Shown here: positions 13,248 to 24,699 of the stretch, piece by piece | Layout: each line of letters begins with the position of its first letter | Position numbering within the stretch: the first letter of the stretch is position 1 | DNA from: Plectrocnemia conspersa | Taxonomy: Eukaryota > Arthropoda > Insecta > Trichoptera > Polycentropodidae | Reading direction: 5' to 3' | Length of the DNA stretch: 64,000 nt | NCBI GenBank assembly: GCA_009617715.1 | Contig: VTFK01000069.1 | Coordinates: forward strand, 682,001 to 746,000 | Position numbers and translations under genes: made by a program | The notes under the pieces: model-generated | Databases searched by the model: none | What the model saw: only the letters and a program-made list of their open reading frames with translations | What the model was told of the DNA's origin: nothing

Positions 13248-13863
13248 ACCCTTAAATGCATGATTTTTGCAAGTCCAAAAATAAAATTATTTTTATACTA
13301 AAATTAGGCTGGAACTGACGGCAAAAAAAAAAAAATATTTAGGCTTATTTGTGGATTCTATTTATAAAAAACTGCTTCTAAATATGCAACATCATGCAGA
13401 ACGTGAACAATAATATATTAAAATTAAAAACATACAAAAAATATTTATAAGTTGAAATTCTTAAACCATATTTTTCACACATCTGTTCCTTTTGGACAAT
13501 ATGGGCCAGTGTCTACAACTACATGTTTTGTTTATTTGATGCAACTATTACAAAAAATAAAAATCAAAAATTAATAAATAATGGTGGACTAACATTTTTG
13601 CAGTATATAATTTAACTTTATTTCGTTTTATATCCACTTTGAAATTCCCAAAAATGTGACATATCTGCACCTAACCTTTATTTTTAAACGGCATTATCAC
13701 GCGTGCAGAGACATCTATCGGAATAATTTAAAAACACAATGGCTCGGCGTATGTTACACATATGTAACACTATTCAATATAGTTCCTTTATTGAACGTAG
13801 ACTGAGTTATAAGCGCTTAAATAAATTGTTGCAGATTTGCAACACCATGCATTTAAGAGTTAA
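13248..13863. mobile_element. Probable piggyBac-like non-autonomous element
   Basis: The left end reads ACCCTTAAATGCATG and then TTTTTGCAAG. The right end, read on the minus strand, is AACTCTTAAATGCATGGTG followed by TTGCAAATC. The right end is preceded by TTAA and the left by TTTA, which fits a piggyBac-type TTAA target with one decayed side. Small hairpins occur near the right end. No transposase frame is evident over about 615 bp. The superfamily assignment is an inference from the TTAA and the end shape. Confidence 0.4.
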
Positions 13864-14513
13864 ATATTAAATTTCATAAATAAATTCGTGACGTTTAGTT
13901 TTAAGTAGAATGATATTTTGTTACAAATAACGAATACCAAATTTATAATTAAAAACCTTAAAAATCAATATAGAACGCTAATCTGAAAATCTAATAAATA
14001 AATTGTTAATTTTGTATTAATTATGTAAATAAACTGGACATTAAAAGAATTATACTTTCTGACAACCAAAATAATCATCCTTCGTTATTGTGTAAAAAAA
14101 GTAAAGCATTGTAAATATATTGAGTATACTTCATTTAACAATTTTACAACATTATATGTATAAAGAAATATGAACTGTAAATCATTCACGAGTCAGCAAT
14201 TTTTTTAAGTGCCACATTTGGCACGCGTGCCATAGGTTTGAAACCCTTTTTATACGGTCTATCTATCAGATAGCGCATATCAAACTTGGCACATTTTCGT
14301 TTGATTTTTCCACAAAAACACATTCATAAATTGTAAATATAGACTTTTATGATGTAAAAAAATTACGATTATAAATATAATATTTAGGTAATATTTAAAC
14401 TGAATTAAAAATATTTAGTTATGAATAAACTGTAATAAAAATGCAATAATAATTATAAAATATGCAAGTAGTGTTCAGCTATAATTTTTATATTTTTTTT
14501 TCATACTTCGATT
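13864..14513. other. AT-rich intergenic DNA
   Basis: Nothing beyond AT-rich spacer is visible. Confidence 0.5.
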
Positions 14514-14835
14514 AGGAAATTAATATTTTTTAAACGTTCTAAAAATAAAGCCAACAATTTGCAAATAAAATTTAACACAAACAGTGTCGCGTCAAAAAAC
14601 TACAATTTGTCCCTTTGAAAAATAATGTTTATTGTGAAAGTACTACCTAGAAATTTAGTGATTTTGAAGGCAATGTTCCGCTTCTTTTATTTATTGTATG
14701 TATAAAGAGCACTGAAGGAACTTATATCTAAAATACATCTCAAACAACTGTAGTTTAGTACAGATTAATTATTTGAGGTCGTTTTTTACTTTTTTTGATA
14801 ATAAAATATATAATTGATATGATTTCTTTCAGAGT
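14514..14835 (+). repeat. Dispersed direct repeat, copy 1
   Basis: About 320 bp is repeated in the same orientation at 26353-26690. The best core contains GTGAAAGTACTACCTAGAAA and GAAGGCAATGTTCCGCTTCT. Divergence is low in the core and higher at the flanks, where copy 2 has a small CATA expansion. No long reading frame covers it. It is probably a transposon piece; a conserved regulatory segment cannot be excluded. Confidence 0.75.
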
Positions 14836-17675
14836 CGGGCCCCTCAAGGAGAACGGGCCCTGGGAATTTGTCCCCTCTATCTCCTCCCTCTAAGCAAGCC
14901 TGGGTAGAAAAATTACTGATATATTATATATATATATATAATTATAAATACCATTTTTTTTAAAAATATACATAATTCAGGAGCTGAACGAAATAAAAAA
15001 GAAAAAATATGTTGTTTTTACAGATTAGTTTTTTTAAATTTTTAATTAAAACATATCTTTTGCAATATTTTATGGCACTAATACTAAGTTTATTGTTTCA
15101 TATTAAAATTATTTTACTCCATATTTTTCCAAAATAATTGTTTAGAAATCTGTGTTATATTCGTAAAAAACACAGAGTGTAATACTTCCGAGTAGCGGCC
15201 ACACTGCTACAAATTTCATATGCCGTCTGGACGGCGGCTGTGAATGACGTCCGCACGGCGGCTGGTGTCACGTACAGCTGGCATATTTGCGCGCGATCAA
15301 AAAATGTGCGAAATAATAATGGCAATTTTTAAATTGTCATATTATTAAAATTACGCTACTGATAACTATAGAAGTTTGTGTGGGCACTCACCAATACAAT
15401 ATCAGTGAAAACTTTTCGGTCGTAAATATTCAATTTACGCAAAATCTTTGTCGGCTTTTGCAAAATGCCATAAGGCATAAAAATGATACATCAGAATACA
15501 AACACCACATCTGTGACTATCCTAGAATTTGTCGCCATCGATTCTAAATAATAATTCGTTATGGTGTGACATTTATATAAACCGACATAGAAAATACATA
15601 AGGATATTCGAAACGATTTTTTTTAACAAAATCAAGTACCACTAATTATTTTTTAATTATTAAATTTTATATGAAAAAAATATAATAACGATATCTGTCA
15701 GAAGAATATACTATTAAAAATATAATTAATCCCTTTTGCTGCCCTAAAATATTCAAAGATGTCAGTAAGAGTCTGTTGAAGTCCCCGATAAGCATGTGTT
15801 ATTATAACTTGACCACGTGACTACGATGCAGCGCTCGGCGTGCTTGTTAACCATAAGACGCCTACGCGCATACTGAAATTGAACCGAGCTTCTCGTTCTA
15901 TCTCAGTTTGCAAAAAACCATATCATTATCTCTCTCACTCTCGTCACTTAACACGCGAGAGTGCGAAAAGGGAAGTATCTCATTGCTCGCGCTCGAAAGA
16001 GCAGCTTCGACTTTGGTCCATTTGCCGACAATGTTCGGAAGCGCTCGAAGCTGGCCAAGTCGACTAAATTACCCCCACTTTACCTCAGACAACTTCCGAG
16101 AGATTTTAGAGCGGGCAGAATCGAACTCGACCGAAGTAACCCACTATATTCTCCGTCCTTTGACAACCTTGGCCAACTTCCAGAGAGTGTAGTGCAGGCA
16201 TAAAAGCTAGTGTAATAGTGATTATGATATAAACTAAAAATATTTTATGAATAAATCAGATTATTTTATTTTATTATATTTTCAGCAAATGTCAGTATGG
16301 TTGATGTTGTAATAACACATTTAAAACAGTGTAAAAATATCGTAGAACTAGCATAGATATAGTGTGATATAATAACAAATATTATTGCGTTATTGAACTA
16401 TTGATAACATCGCATACAATTGATAAATAGATAAGTTGTTTACTTCACTTAAATAAAACTAATGAGTATTTAATTAAAATAGTTCCTCTTACGTATGTAT
16501 GTCATAAAATATAATTATATAACGTTAATGTGAAATTTTCATATAAGATAATGAAATTTACCTAGATGTGATATAATTAAAGAAGTAAATTATTGTTGAC
16601 CATTTATTTGTATATATATATATATATCGACTTTATAAATATATACATTTACAACACCGCCTAACAATTTCATCACTAACTACTGTAAATAGTTGATAAT
16701 TGAGTACGTGTGGACGAAGCAGGAAATCGGCAATTTTCATTTTGTCCCGCATTGAAAATTTTCCATCGGTTTAACTTTTACCCCTTAAATCCCCACAATA
16801 ATTAAATATCCATTCTCCGACGCGATAGTTTGGTCTATTGAATTTTTGATAGCATCAAATGGTTTAGAACCAATGGAGATATGTACATAATTAGAAACTC
16901 GAACATATTATATACGGTTTATAAAAAATTGTAAAAAAATACTTTATAGTACAGTAATGGATTCAAATCGTTAAGTGCAGACCTTTGAAAACCCCATGAC
17001 CGCATCGAAAAGTGGCCACAGTCAGCTGAAGAAAAATCGCGAGGAAATATAAAATATACAGTTCTTGTAAAAAAACAATTGTTTCGTTTATTAAAACGCA
17101 TTTTTAATGAATAAAAATAAATAAATATGCTTAAGACTGTATATGAATAAATAAAAATTACAAACACATGATTTATTAAATAAAATTTAATAATGTATTT
17201 GATTTTTTTACAAGCTAACATAAACCTAATATGGTTCGATCTATGGTTTATTCATATTTTTGGAGTCGAAAGTCTGACTGTGCAAATAAAAAATATGAAT
17301 TTAAAAAATATAACTAAATTATCAATATGTAATACATAAATATATTTTTTTTTCTTACGAATTTTAACTACGTTTTAAGTTTGGTTAGTTTAGTTATTAG
17401 GTAGCACACTAGTTCACAAATAAAAGTAATAACATGAATTCCAATAATGTTTTCTAGATATAACGTATTATTCAAGGTTATAAGTTTATCTGTTATCTTC
17501 AATTGCTTTTTGCGCCTAGAAACATACGTATAAATCATATGTTGACCTAAATGCGTCCAATAAAATCATATATTATTGCTCTTTAAAATCAATAACTATA
17601 TAATATGTATTAAAATACCTAAAAGTATCAAATAATATTATTGGTATTGCTTTAAACATTTTTTGAGTTGATACA
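14836..17675. other. Intergenic DNA with a GC-richer island
   Basis: The island at about 15775-16205 has CT/GA tracts, a TCAGTTTG initiator-like word near 15903 and three overlapping short open frames, none convincing as protein. It could be a promoter or 5' exon, or a GC-rich relic. A second patch at 15195-15300 holds the partial duplication CGGCGGCTG. The rest, including a TA microsatellite near 16611-16626, is AT-rich spacer. Confidence 0.35.
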
Positions 17676-17815
17676 AAAATTATATTACAATGTTCATGAA
17701 TCTATAGTAGTGAACGTCAGAGCTTCCACTTTTTATCCAAAACACACGCATGCTGGACTAATACAATCACACGGGAGTTGACAACCAGTTACTGTGATAT
17801 TACATAAATATGAAA
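17676..17815 (+). repeat. Inverted dispersed repeat, copy 1
   Basis: About 140 bp whose reverse complement occurs at 24345-24485. Shared words include GTGAACGTCAGAG, CTTTTTATCCAAAAC and TTGACAACCAGTTACTGTG. It is non-coding, probably a fragment of a larger mobile element in opposite orientation. Confidence 0.7.
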
Positions 17816-20800
17816 AATTGAATTTACCACAAAATAAAAATATTGTTTGTTACAAAACTATTATGGTTGATGTCTCCTTTTGTCTATGAGCATGGGATAA
17901 TTTTAATATATAAATTTGCTTATTGTAAAAATACGTTAAACGACTTTACTGTCCTAATATATTATTAACAGAAAAAAATGTGTTTCTACTATGAGTCAAA
18001 GGATTATCAGAAAAGTGACGACCATTGTCAACTTTCGGGGATTGTAAACTTAAAAGCATATTAAAATTTTATAATTTTCTATTTATAAATCACCTAATTC
18101 TAAACGCAGAATTTGCTATTTTTATATTTGCGGATGCCGAAACGAAATATGTCATTAAACATTGTAAAAAAATACTTTCGGACTGTTATGTCCCTTTTTC
18201 GATGCACCGCTCTTACTGTCTACTTAACCTATAAATAGGTTTTGCGAATTAGAATAGCCGAAGAATTTTGCATCTAAATAGTTTTTTTAGATATATATAT
18301 TTCATATGCAGAAATTAAATATTACCGGTTAAAAATAACAGGGTACTCGATTTTTTTTAAAATGATAATAATAATTGCAACAAAGGATGCACCCAATATT
18401 CTTTGACATCCTTTTTATTTTTCTCTTAAAAATTAACAACGCTTAAACTAAAATTTCTTAAACGGCTAATCTGAACTGTATTTTTATTTGTTACAGCTAA
18501 TTATTATATAAAAAAAATATTTTTTTAATTTTTTAGAATGGTTTTAAATTACATTTTTTTTTAAATAATATATCATAATTATAAAATTTTTATCAACTTC
18601 TGTATAAACACGCTGCAGTTTTTCGATAAAAACCGTAATTACAACGCAGGTTAAAATAAAAACAACACACAATCGTATTTTCGTGCGACGTATATGACTT
18701 TCTTCTTGTGACTCGTTGTATGTGTGTAAAAATTGGAAGCCTTGACATTCATAATCTACAGTATTTTTAACATCGAAATAATATGAACAACACCATATTA
18801 TTTATACCGGAAAAAATGTTTTCATTAAAACAGTGAAAATAAATTCACTGAAAAATAATTAGAACATGACCGTATACGAATCGACGAATTTTTTTATTGA
18901 TTTTATTAAAAACTATCATTTTGATTATGCGAAAATTTAGTTAAATTCACACCTAGCGGAGCTATGCCGAATCGCTTAAGATGACACTATGAAGCATTTC
19001 ATAGCTAAACAATCATCTAAATCATAAGAGTTCAACTCGATTTTCGATACGATTTGTAGACTATATGTATTTGAATTAAATGATTAAAAAAAACTATCTA
19101 TAAAATATAAATGCTCCTGCACACAATAATACATATATTTTTATTAATGTGTTTGAAAAATTTGCAAATATGGGCTTAATCAAAATAAAATTGCAGGGCG
19201 TGTTTTGAAGCAAAAAGCTGTAGATATTTATTGTATGTACCTTCTATAATATTTATTTTATATAAAAAACTGGGTTTTATTTCTATTTGTTACAAATCAT
19301 ATTTATTATCTTAATTTTGTGCTGCTGCACTATACACTGATATAAATCCGGAACGGCGAGATTTTATTTCGGTTTTGTGCGGCCAACCGTTTTCAGCTCA
19401 TTATTATTTGATAATAGGCAGATACCTGCTCTGGTCATGCATACTTCTATAACTAGCCGGCTCTTGTCGGTAATAGACGGTTTTGAGTCATTGAACGCTT
19501 GACAATTTCATAAGGAGCTATTGTATATTAAAATATGCAAAAAAATTCAATTTAATTTAATACATATTGATTTTTTAATACTATAGTATAAATTTTTATA
19601 GGCATCAAAAAATAACTGGACTTTTGAGATTTATTAAGAATAATTAATACTTAACTAAAGCTCAATTCAGATGCTTTGTATTAATGTATAAGTATACAAA
19701 CAATTTTACAAGGTAATGTATGATGCTTTTTCAATAATATTTATTTATTTAGATATTGTGTAGGACATAACAGCACTACTCCAATGCACTTTGAATGAAA
19801 AACAATAATACATATGTTAAAAGAACACATTAGGCTAGCCCCTGTCATCTTACGACGGTTGATTAAAAATAATAATAATTATAATATATTCTTTATAAAT
19901 ATATACGCACATCTTATACGCAAGTAGATCGTAAATAATGTGAGATGTTTAAGCCCGGCCGGTCTTTCCATCGAAAGAATCCCTCTTGACATAATCATTA
20001 GCCATCGGAGCTCCATTCAGACCAATTCATTACGCTTCAAGTAATCTGTAAGAAAACCCCTCTTCCGTATCTCGAGTTGGTACTACAAAAAGATGAAATG
20101 GAAAAACCAACATTCACAAATATATTTGTGCAATTAAGTACTGCCCCCGACCCACCCTGTGCCGAGCTACGGGGTGGGTTGGCGATTTCGCTTGAGCGTT
20201 TCACTAATTCTATGGAGCACGTGCTCGAGTGACGTCCCACTTCTCTACGGGCCATTCCTCCGGCTGTCTAGGCAAGAGATTCTTCTCCCTTCCTCTTAAT
20301 TTCTATTTCTTCAAGTGCTTATTAAAAGGCTGATTAAGATTCTATCAGCATATTCATTTATTTAAAAATGCAAAATTTGTGTATTCAAATATAAAATTAA
20401 AACTGTCCAATGGTATTCCTTTCAGGTGATAAATAAATCACAAAAAATGTAAATTATAAAATTTTAATCAAACAATTTATTGAAGCCCATCTCTAGAGCG
20501 ATTCTGTTTTTTTTTTTTTTTTTTAAATTTGTTTAAAAGTTGAAGTTCTTATTATTTTTTTCAAATCAATACAAGTACAAGTCGTCTAAAAACATTGCCA
20601 AATCAGGAATTCTTCTGGTTAATATTCATATTAATAAAGTTATTCATAATCGCAAATTCCAATATTTCACCGATAACTTTAAAGTATTCATTAGAAAAGA
20701 TTCCATGTTAAAAATCTATGTGCGTGTATTACCATTAAGTATCATATATACAAGTGTACGCCACAGCTTCCAATTTTACACACATACATTCGCGCGTGCT

Positions 20801-21059
20801 AAAGCTGAATCACAAAAAGAAAGTCGTATACGCCACACGAAAATACGATTGTGTGTTGTTTTTGTTTCTACAAACCAAGAACCAAGCTAAAGAATAAGCA
20901 AATAAATACCGAAAAATCAACAACAGCACCATCTGAATTATATAAATTTAATGTTTTTATAGATTGTATAATCGGCAATGCAGCAAAATAAATAATACAT
21001 AAGTTTTATGTTTTAAAACTTATGTATTATTTATTTTTATTGAAAATTGCAGTAAAATC
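17816..21059. other. AT-rich intergenic DNA with relics
   Basis: No supported gene. A segment near 18650-18755 is an inverted diverged copy of 20775-20870, sharing CACACAATCGTATTTTCGTG in opposite sense. A GC-richer patch at 19950-20290 has a minus-strand reading (20037-20255) with no recognisable domain, probably an old retroelement tail. T and A runs near 20510 are simple sequence. Confidence 0.4.
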
Positions 21060-21790
21060 ATATCGGAATACATTTTCACCAGTAGATATATATTGTTACT
21101 GGTGAAAATATAAATTATGTGGCAGGTGTTAGTACAATTATAATATTTAAAACTTTTTTATTATATTAATATATATATTTAGACACTATATTTTTGGCAA
21201 AGTAATATTTTCACTAGTAAAGTCCAAATACATTTTCACTAATATATAATATAATTTTAGTGAGAAGCGCTAATATACGCTAATATACTCTAAAGTGTCT
21301 ATGAAGCTCAATTTGACAGTTGCGAAACGTCCATTTGATGTTCAAACCCAAACCTATCCTAATGAAAGTTCTAAAACTAATTATAATTTTAAAACTTTTA
21401 TTAGATCAAGACCAAAATATAAACTATGCTAGCTCATCTCTCAGGAAAAATAAGCGGAGAAATATGTACAGACAGACATCGCATCTCACACATTGCTCCA
21501 TAGTTTATCTGCATTTCGATGATACAAGTTTTAAAAATATGATATCTATCCTTACTGATATTACTATTGACTTTTAACATAAGAGGGCTGATCAAACTGA
21601 ATTTTGGTCAATAAGAGAGCGCAAAAACAATTATTACTTCTCAGAAGGCAAAAATTCACGTCAAAACAATAAAATTGTGTCTCACTGCGACGTCGCCGTC
21701 GCAGTGAGACACAATTTTATGATAATTGTTTTTTTTGATAATTGTTTTTTGCGCTCTCCTATTGGGCAAAATTCGGTTTAGATGTGCTTT
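21060..21790 (-). mobile_element. Composite palindromic element, copy 2 (inverted)
   Basis: This holds the same blocks as 10195-11000 in reverse orientation: CACCAGT/ACTGGTG words at 21060-21290, the GACAGTTGCGAAACGTCC block at 21300-21490, then the hairpin block at 21590-21780. The hairpin's GC-rich centre is the palindrome CTGCGAC-GTCGCC-GTCGCAG. Its right arm has lost about 50 bases and carries a duplicated GATAATTGTTTTTT. The outer end begins near 21574 (CTTTTAACATAAGAGG), matching the reverse complement of the end near 24647. Confidence 0.6.
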
Positions 21791-22297
21791 ATTGAATTCT
21801 CACTAGTAATATTGTTATAAAAAATCTTATTATAAAGGCTTAATAATCAAACGTACTCACCACAATTGCACGATTTTATTGCTTGGACTGTTATTGGACT
21901 GGAAATTCACTATATGGCAACACTGAGCAGGAAAAAAATACGAATTATTATGAGTAGATATTTTTAATATTTTTTAATGCTAATTAAAATATTTTGCATA
22001 AAATATAATATATCGTATAAATATATTAAGACATACCTTTTAAAAATTCAGTATAGACGTACGCTGAATTCTGGAATTCCACACGGATAAAAAAATACAA
22101 TTTATAATCAGCAAATCTCTTTTGAAAATTCAAATTACAAGTTGAAGCAAAATCGTTCCCAGGATGAGGGAATGATTACATAGTTAGGTATACTAATTTT
22201 TCGGTTATTCAGTCTTTAAGAAAATATGGAATGTTGAATAGAATGATTTACAAATCAGATACCGGTTATATTTGTAATTTTAAATTATACACCGAAA
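21791..22297. other. AT-rich intergenic DNA
   Basis: Nothing recognisable in this stretch. Confidence 0.5.
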
Positions 22298-22641
22298 ATG
22301 AAAAATGGTGATGAATGTACTAAACCCATATCTGGCAAGTGCCACAAGATTTATTTTTACGAAAAACAGGACTTTGTGGAACAATTCGGTAAAATAGAGG
22401 TCCACCAGAAGCGCAAAAATATAAAATTAAGGCCCTCTACAAATGAAACATGGCAGAAAGGGATAAAACGCTTATCCAATTTTGGAATTTAAATACGAAA
22501 AGAGAGATCAGAATGATATCTACTTTTGATAACTGCCAGATGATAGACACGGGGAAAATATCAGAACGACCAGCCTCACAATATATAATATATATTTATA
22601 TGAAAGGTGTTGATTGCGACAATCATTGCCTAGTTACGTAA
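22298..22641 (+). other. Unidentified coding-like segment
   Basis: Two overlapping frames (22298-22492, 64 aa; 22450-22641, 63 aa) are richer in charged residues than neighbouring random frames. The first contains GDECTKPISGKCHK, in which a GKC ending vaguely recalls the cysteine motif of the secreted cluster, but the Cys spacing is 7 and there is no signal peptide. I recognise no family. A frameshifted gene or transposon relic is the likeliest reading. Confidence 0.2.
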
Positions 22642-22873
22642 TATTTTGAAAAAACATTAGAATAAACAAGAGAGTTTGTTTGTTATTTTTTTTAATGCGC
22701 ATTGTTTTATTCGTTTTGTGGCTTTAAAAATTTAAATCGTAGTAGCAAAATTAAATTCAAAGTATTTCTTTTGAGTAAGACTAAAAGATAGATGCACAAT
22801 TCAGTGAAATGTATCGATTCTGAAGACATTTCACCAGTTATACCACATCTTACAGTGCTGTCGATCCACTAGA

Positions 22874-23038
22874 ATGGCTTTCGGATCAGGTGAAAAATCA
22901 TCAGCCAATAAAAATAAGTGTAAAAAAATATGTGAGAATAAAGTGTCGTGTGTGTTCTGCACGTGGAATAAGGAAAGTTACACCATACATGCAGAAGTTG
23001 TGAAATTCATATTGATGAATGTTTTTATGCATATCTAA
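22874..23038 (+). CDS. Possible small Cys-containing ORF or upstream ORF (54 aa)
   Basis: The frame runs from an ATG at 22874 to TAA at 23036-23038 and lies in a less AT-biased stretch than its surroundings. Its residues 16-29 hold four cysteines spaced C-x3-C-x5-C-x2-C (CKKIC then CVFC), which could bind a metal, but no known finger matches. A splice-acceptor-like string (CCACATCTTACAG) ends 20 bases upstream at about 22854. It precedes the candidate start exon at 23158, so it could equally be an upstream ORF in a 5' leader. Confidence 0.2.
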   Translation: MAFGSGEKSSANKNKCKKICENKVSCVFCTWNKESYTIHAEVVKFILMNVFMHI

Positions 23039-23157
23039 ATATATTGAAATAGATAAAATAAAGTGATAATAATGAAAATAAATAATAATAATGACATAGT
23101 GTAGTTTATAAGTGTAATTATAAAAATAAATGTGTTTGTGAAAGTTGTATGCAGAAA

Positions 23158-23176
23158 ATGGACGCCGAAAAATTTG
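23158..23176 (+). CDS. Candidate first coding exon, MDAEKF then splice donor
   Basis: Acceptor-like sequence GTTGTATGCAG ends at 23154, followed by AAA-ATG-GAC. Six codons (MDAEKF) and one extra base lead straight into the strong donor consensus G|GTGAGT at 23176/23177. Start context and donor together look like a real 5' coding exon of a spliced plus-strand gene with a phase-1 intron. No following exon could be found, so gene identity and extent are unknown. The pattern is short and could arise by chance. Confidence 0.3.
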
Positions 23177-23182
23177 GTGAGT

Positions 23183-24344
23183 GCAATTTATAATATATTA
23201 TAAACAGATATTTTTTTTGAATCGTTTATACAAAAATTTATTGAAGCATTTAAACATACATATCATTAAATTAATAACAGCTGGTTAGTAACCATTGCAA
23301 TCATTTTCAATTTACATAAAATATTATGAATTAAAAAAACATATTTATTCGATCATGATTTAATTCCCCAGAGATTCTTTTAAGTGCAATTATATTTTTT
23401 TTTCAATGACGGCAATAAACTAATACGGGGATAATTTATCCAAATTGTAGTTTTCTCCTCTAGTTTCTGAATCTGTGAATCATTGCGGTTTTTCAAATGG
23501 TAGGGAAATATCATAATAACAAACGCTCGTAAAAATATTCGTAAGTTAATGGATCACATTTTTTTTAAGTTCTTTGATTATTGTGTTATCTAATTTATCT
23601 ACAAATACCGTAACGTTTTTCCTTTTAAATTTTTCAATAATATACAGAATTTCAGGTTAAAAAACTTTGTTAATTGACGTACTTTCAACCGCGGATGTTT
23701 CTATTTCATTTGATTGGATTGGTTTTATGTTTACCTAGCCAGACAGTTTGCACCTGAAATTGTTTTCTGTCCAAGAAATGTACCATAAAATAATATTTTT
23801 TATAATAAATAAATAATTATGGTTCATATATTTCATAAAAAAATTCACGTACCCCAAAAAGGTGATGTCTCATTGCATTTAGATGCAATGGAATAACACG
23901 ACTATTTTACAAAAAATTGAAGAAAAATATAATTTATTATTCATTGATAGTACGTGGAAATAGTATACTACCATCTCTAATTATCATATAGCTGTTAATA
24001 CATGATATATTCTCTACATACGACTCAATTGTATTAAATCATCACGATATTTGTCCTTGAGAATATAAAAATCTTGGTCAACCTAATCTATGATGATCAA
24101 TCAAAATTATAATTATAAAATAATCATTAATTTTGATCTCCCAGACACGATAGAAATTAAAAAACACTAAGGTCCATATGGAATTCTAACCCAAGTCTTT
24201 CAGGTTAATAGTCACGACCTATACAACTTATCTATCGTGTTGGTTAATGCAAAATATTGCTTTTATTGTTGACGAAAAGGTTGAGGTTATTGCTTACAAA
24301 AATAAATAAATATTTCGCACAAATTAAATAAAAAAAAGCATATT
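23183..24344. other. AT-rich spacer, possibly an intron
   Basis: If the exon ending at 23176 is real this is its intron. The stretch 24050-24230 is a diverged direct repeat of 11490-11650. No exon is visible. Confidence 0.35.
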
Positions 24345-24485
24345 TATGTAATGTCACAGTAACTGGTTGTCAACTTCTGTGTGATTGTATTAGTTCAGCT
24401 TGCGTGAGTTTTGGATAAAAAGTGGAAACTCTGACGTTCACTGCTATAGATTCATGCACATTGTAATATAACTTTTGTATCACTT
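24345..24485 (-). repeat. Inverted dispersed repeat, copy 2
   Basis: Reverse-complement partner of 17676-17815, recognisable by CACAGTAACTGGTTGTCAAC and TTTTGGATAAAAAGTGG. It ends about 30 bp before the half hairpin element. Confidence 0.7.
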
Positions 24486-24514
24486 AAAAATCACAAACGA
24501 TACTAATATTATTT

Positions 24515-24647
24515 TCCGGCGCCAACACAATTTTATTGCTTTTGACGTGAATTTTTGCCTTCTGAGAAGTAATAATTGTTTTTGCACTCTCTTATTGACC
24601 AAAATTCGGTTCGAATATACTTTGATCAGTCCTCTTATATTAAAAGT
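24515..24647 (+). mobile_element. Half copy of the hairpin element
   Basis: This matches the right arm of the hairpin at 10209-10442 (CACAATTTTATTGCTTTTGACGTG, CTTCTGAGAAGT, TTGACCAAAATTCGG) but has no left arm. It continues to an outer end at about 24647 that matches, as reverse complement, the outer end near 21574. One arm has therefore been lost. Confidence 0.7.
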
Positions 24648-24699
24648 TCAGTAATCCGGTTGACAAATTACTGATATTACAATATATAACAACATTACA

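Noticed and set aside
15840..16203. Three overlapping plus-strand frames in a GC-richer block
   Set aside because: None has a signal peptide, domain or splice context; GC richness alone lengthens open frames. Kept only as a possible promoter or exon island.
20037..20255. 72-codon minus-strand frame with Arg/Ser-rich sequence
   Set aside because: No recognisable family or start context, in a region full of retroelement debris.
22298..22492. GKC-containing segment as an eighth Cys-loop gene
   Set aside because: Cysteine spacing of 7 rather than 10 or 11, no signal peptide and motif at the wrong end of the frame.
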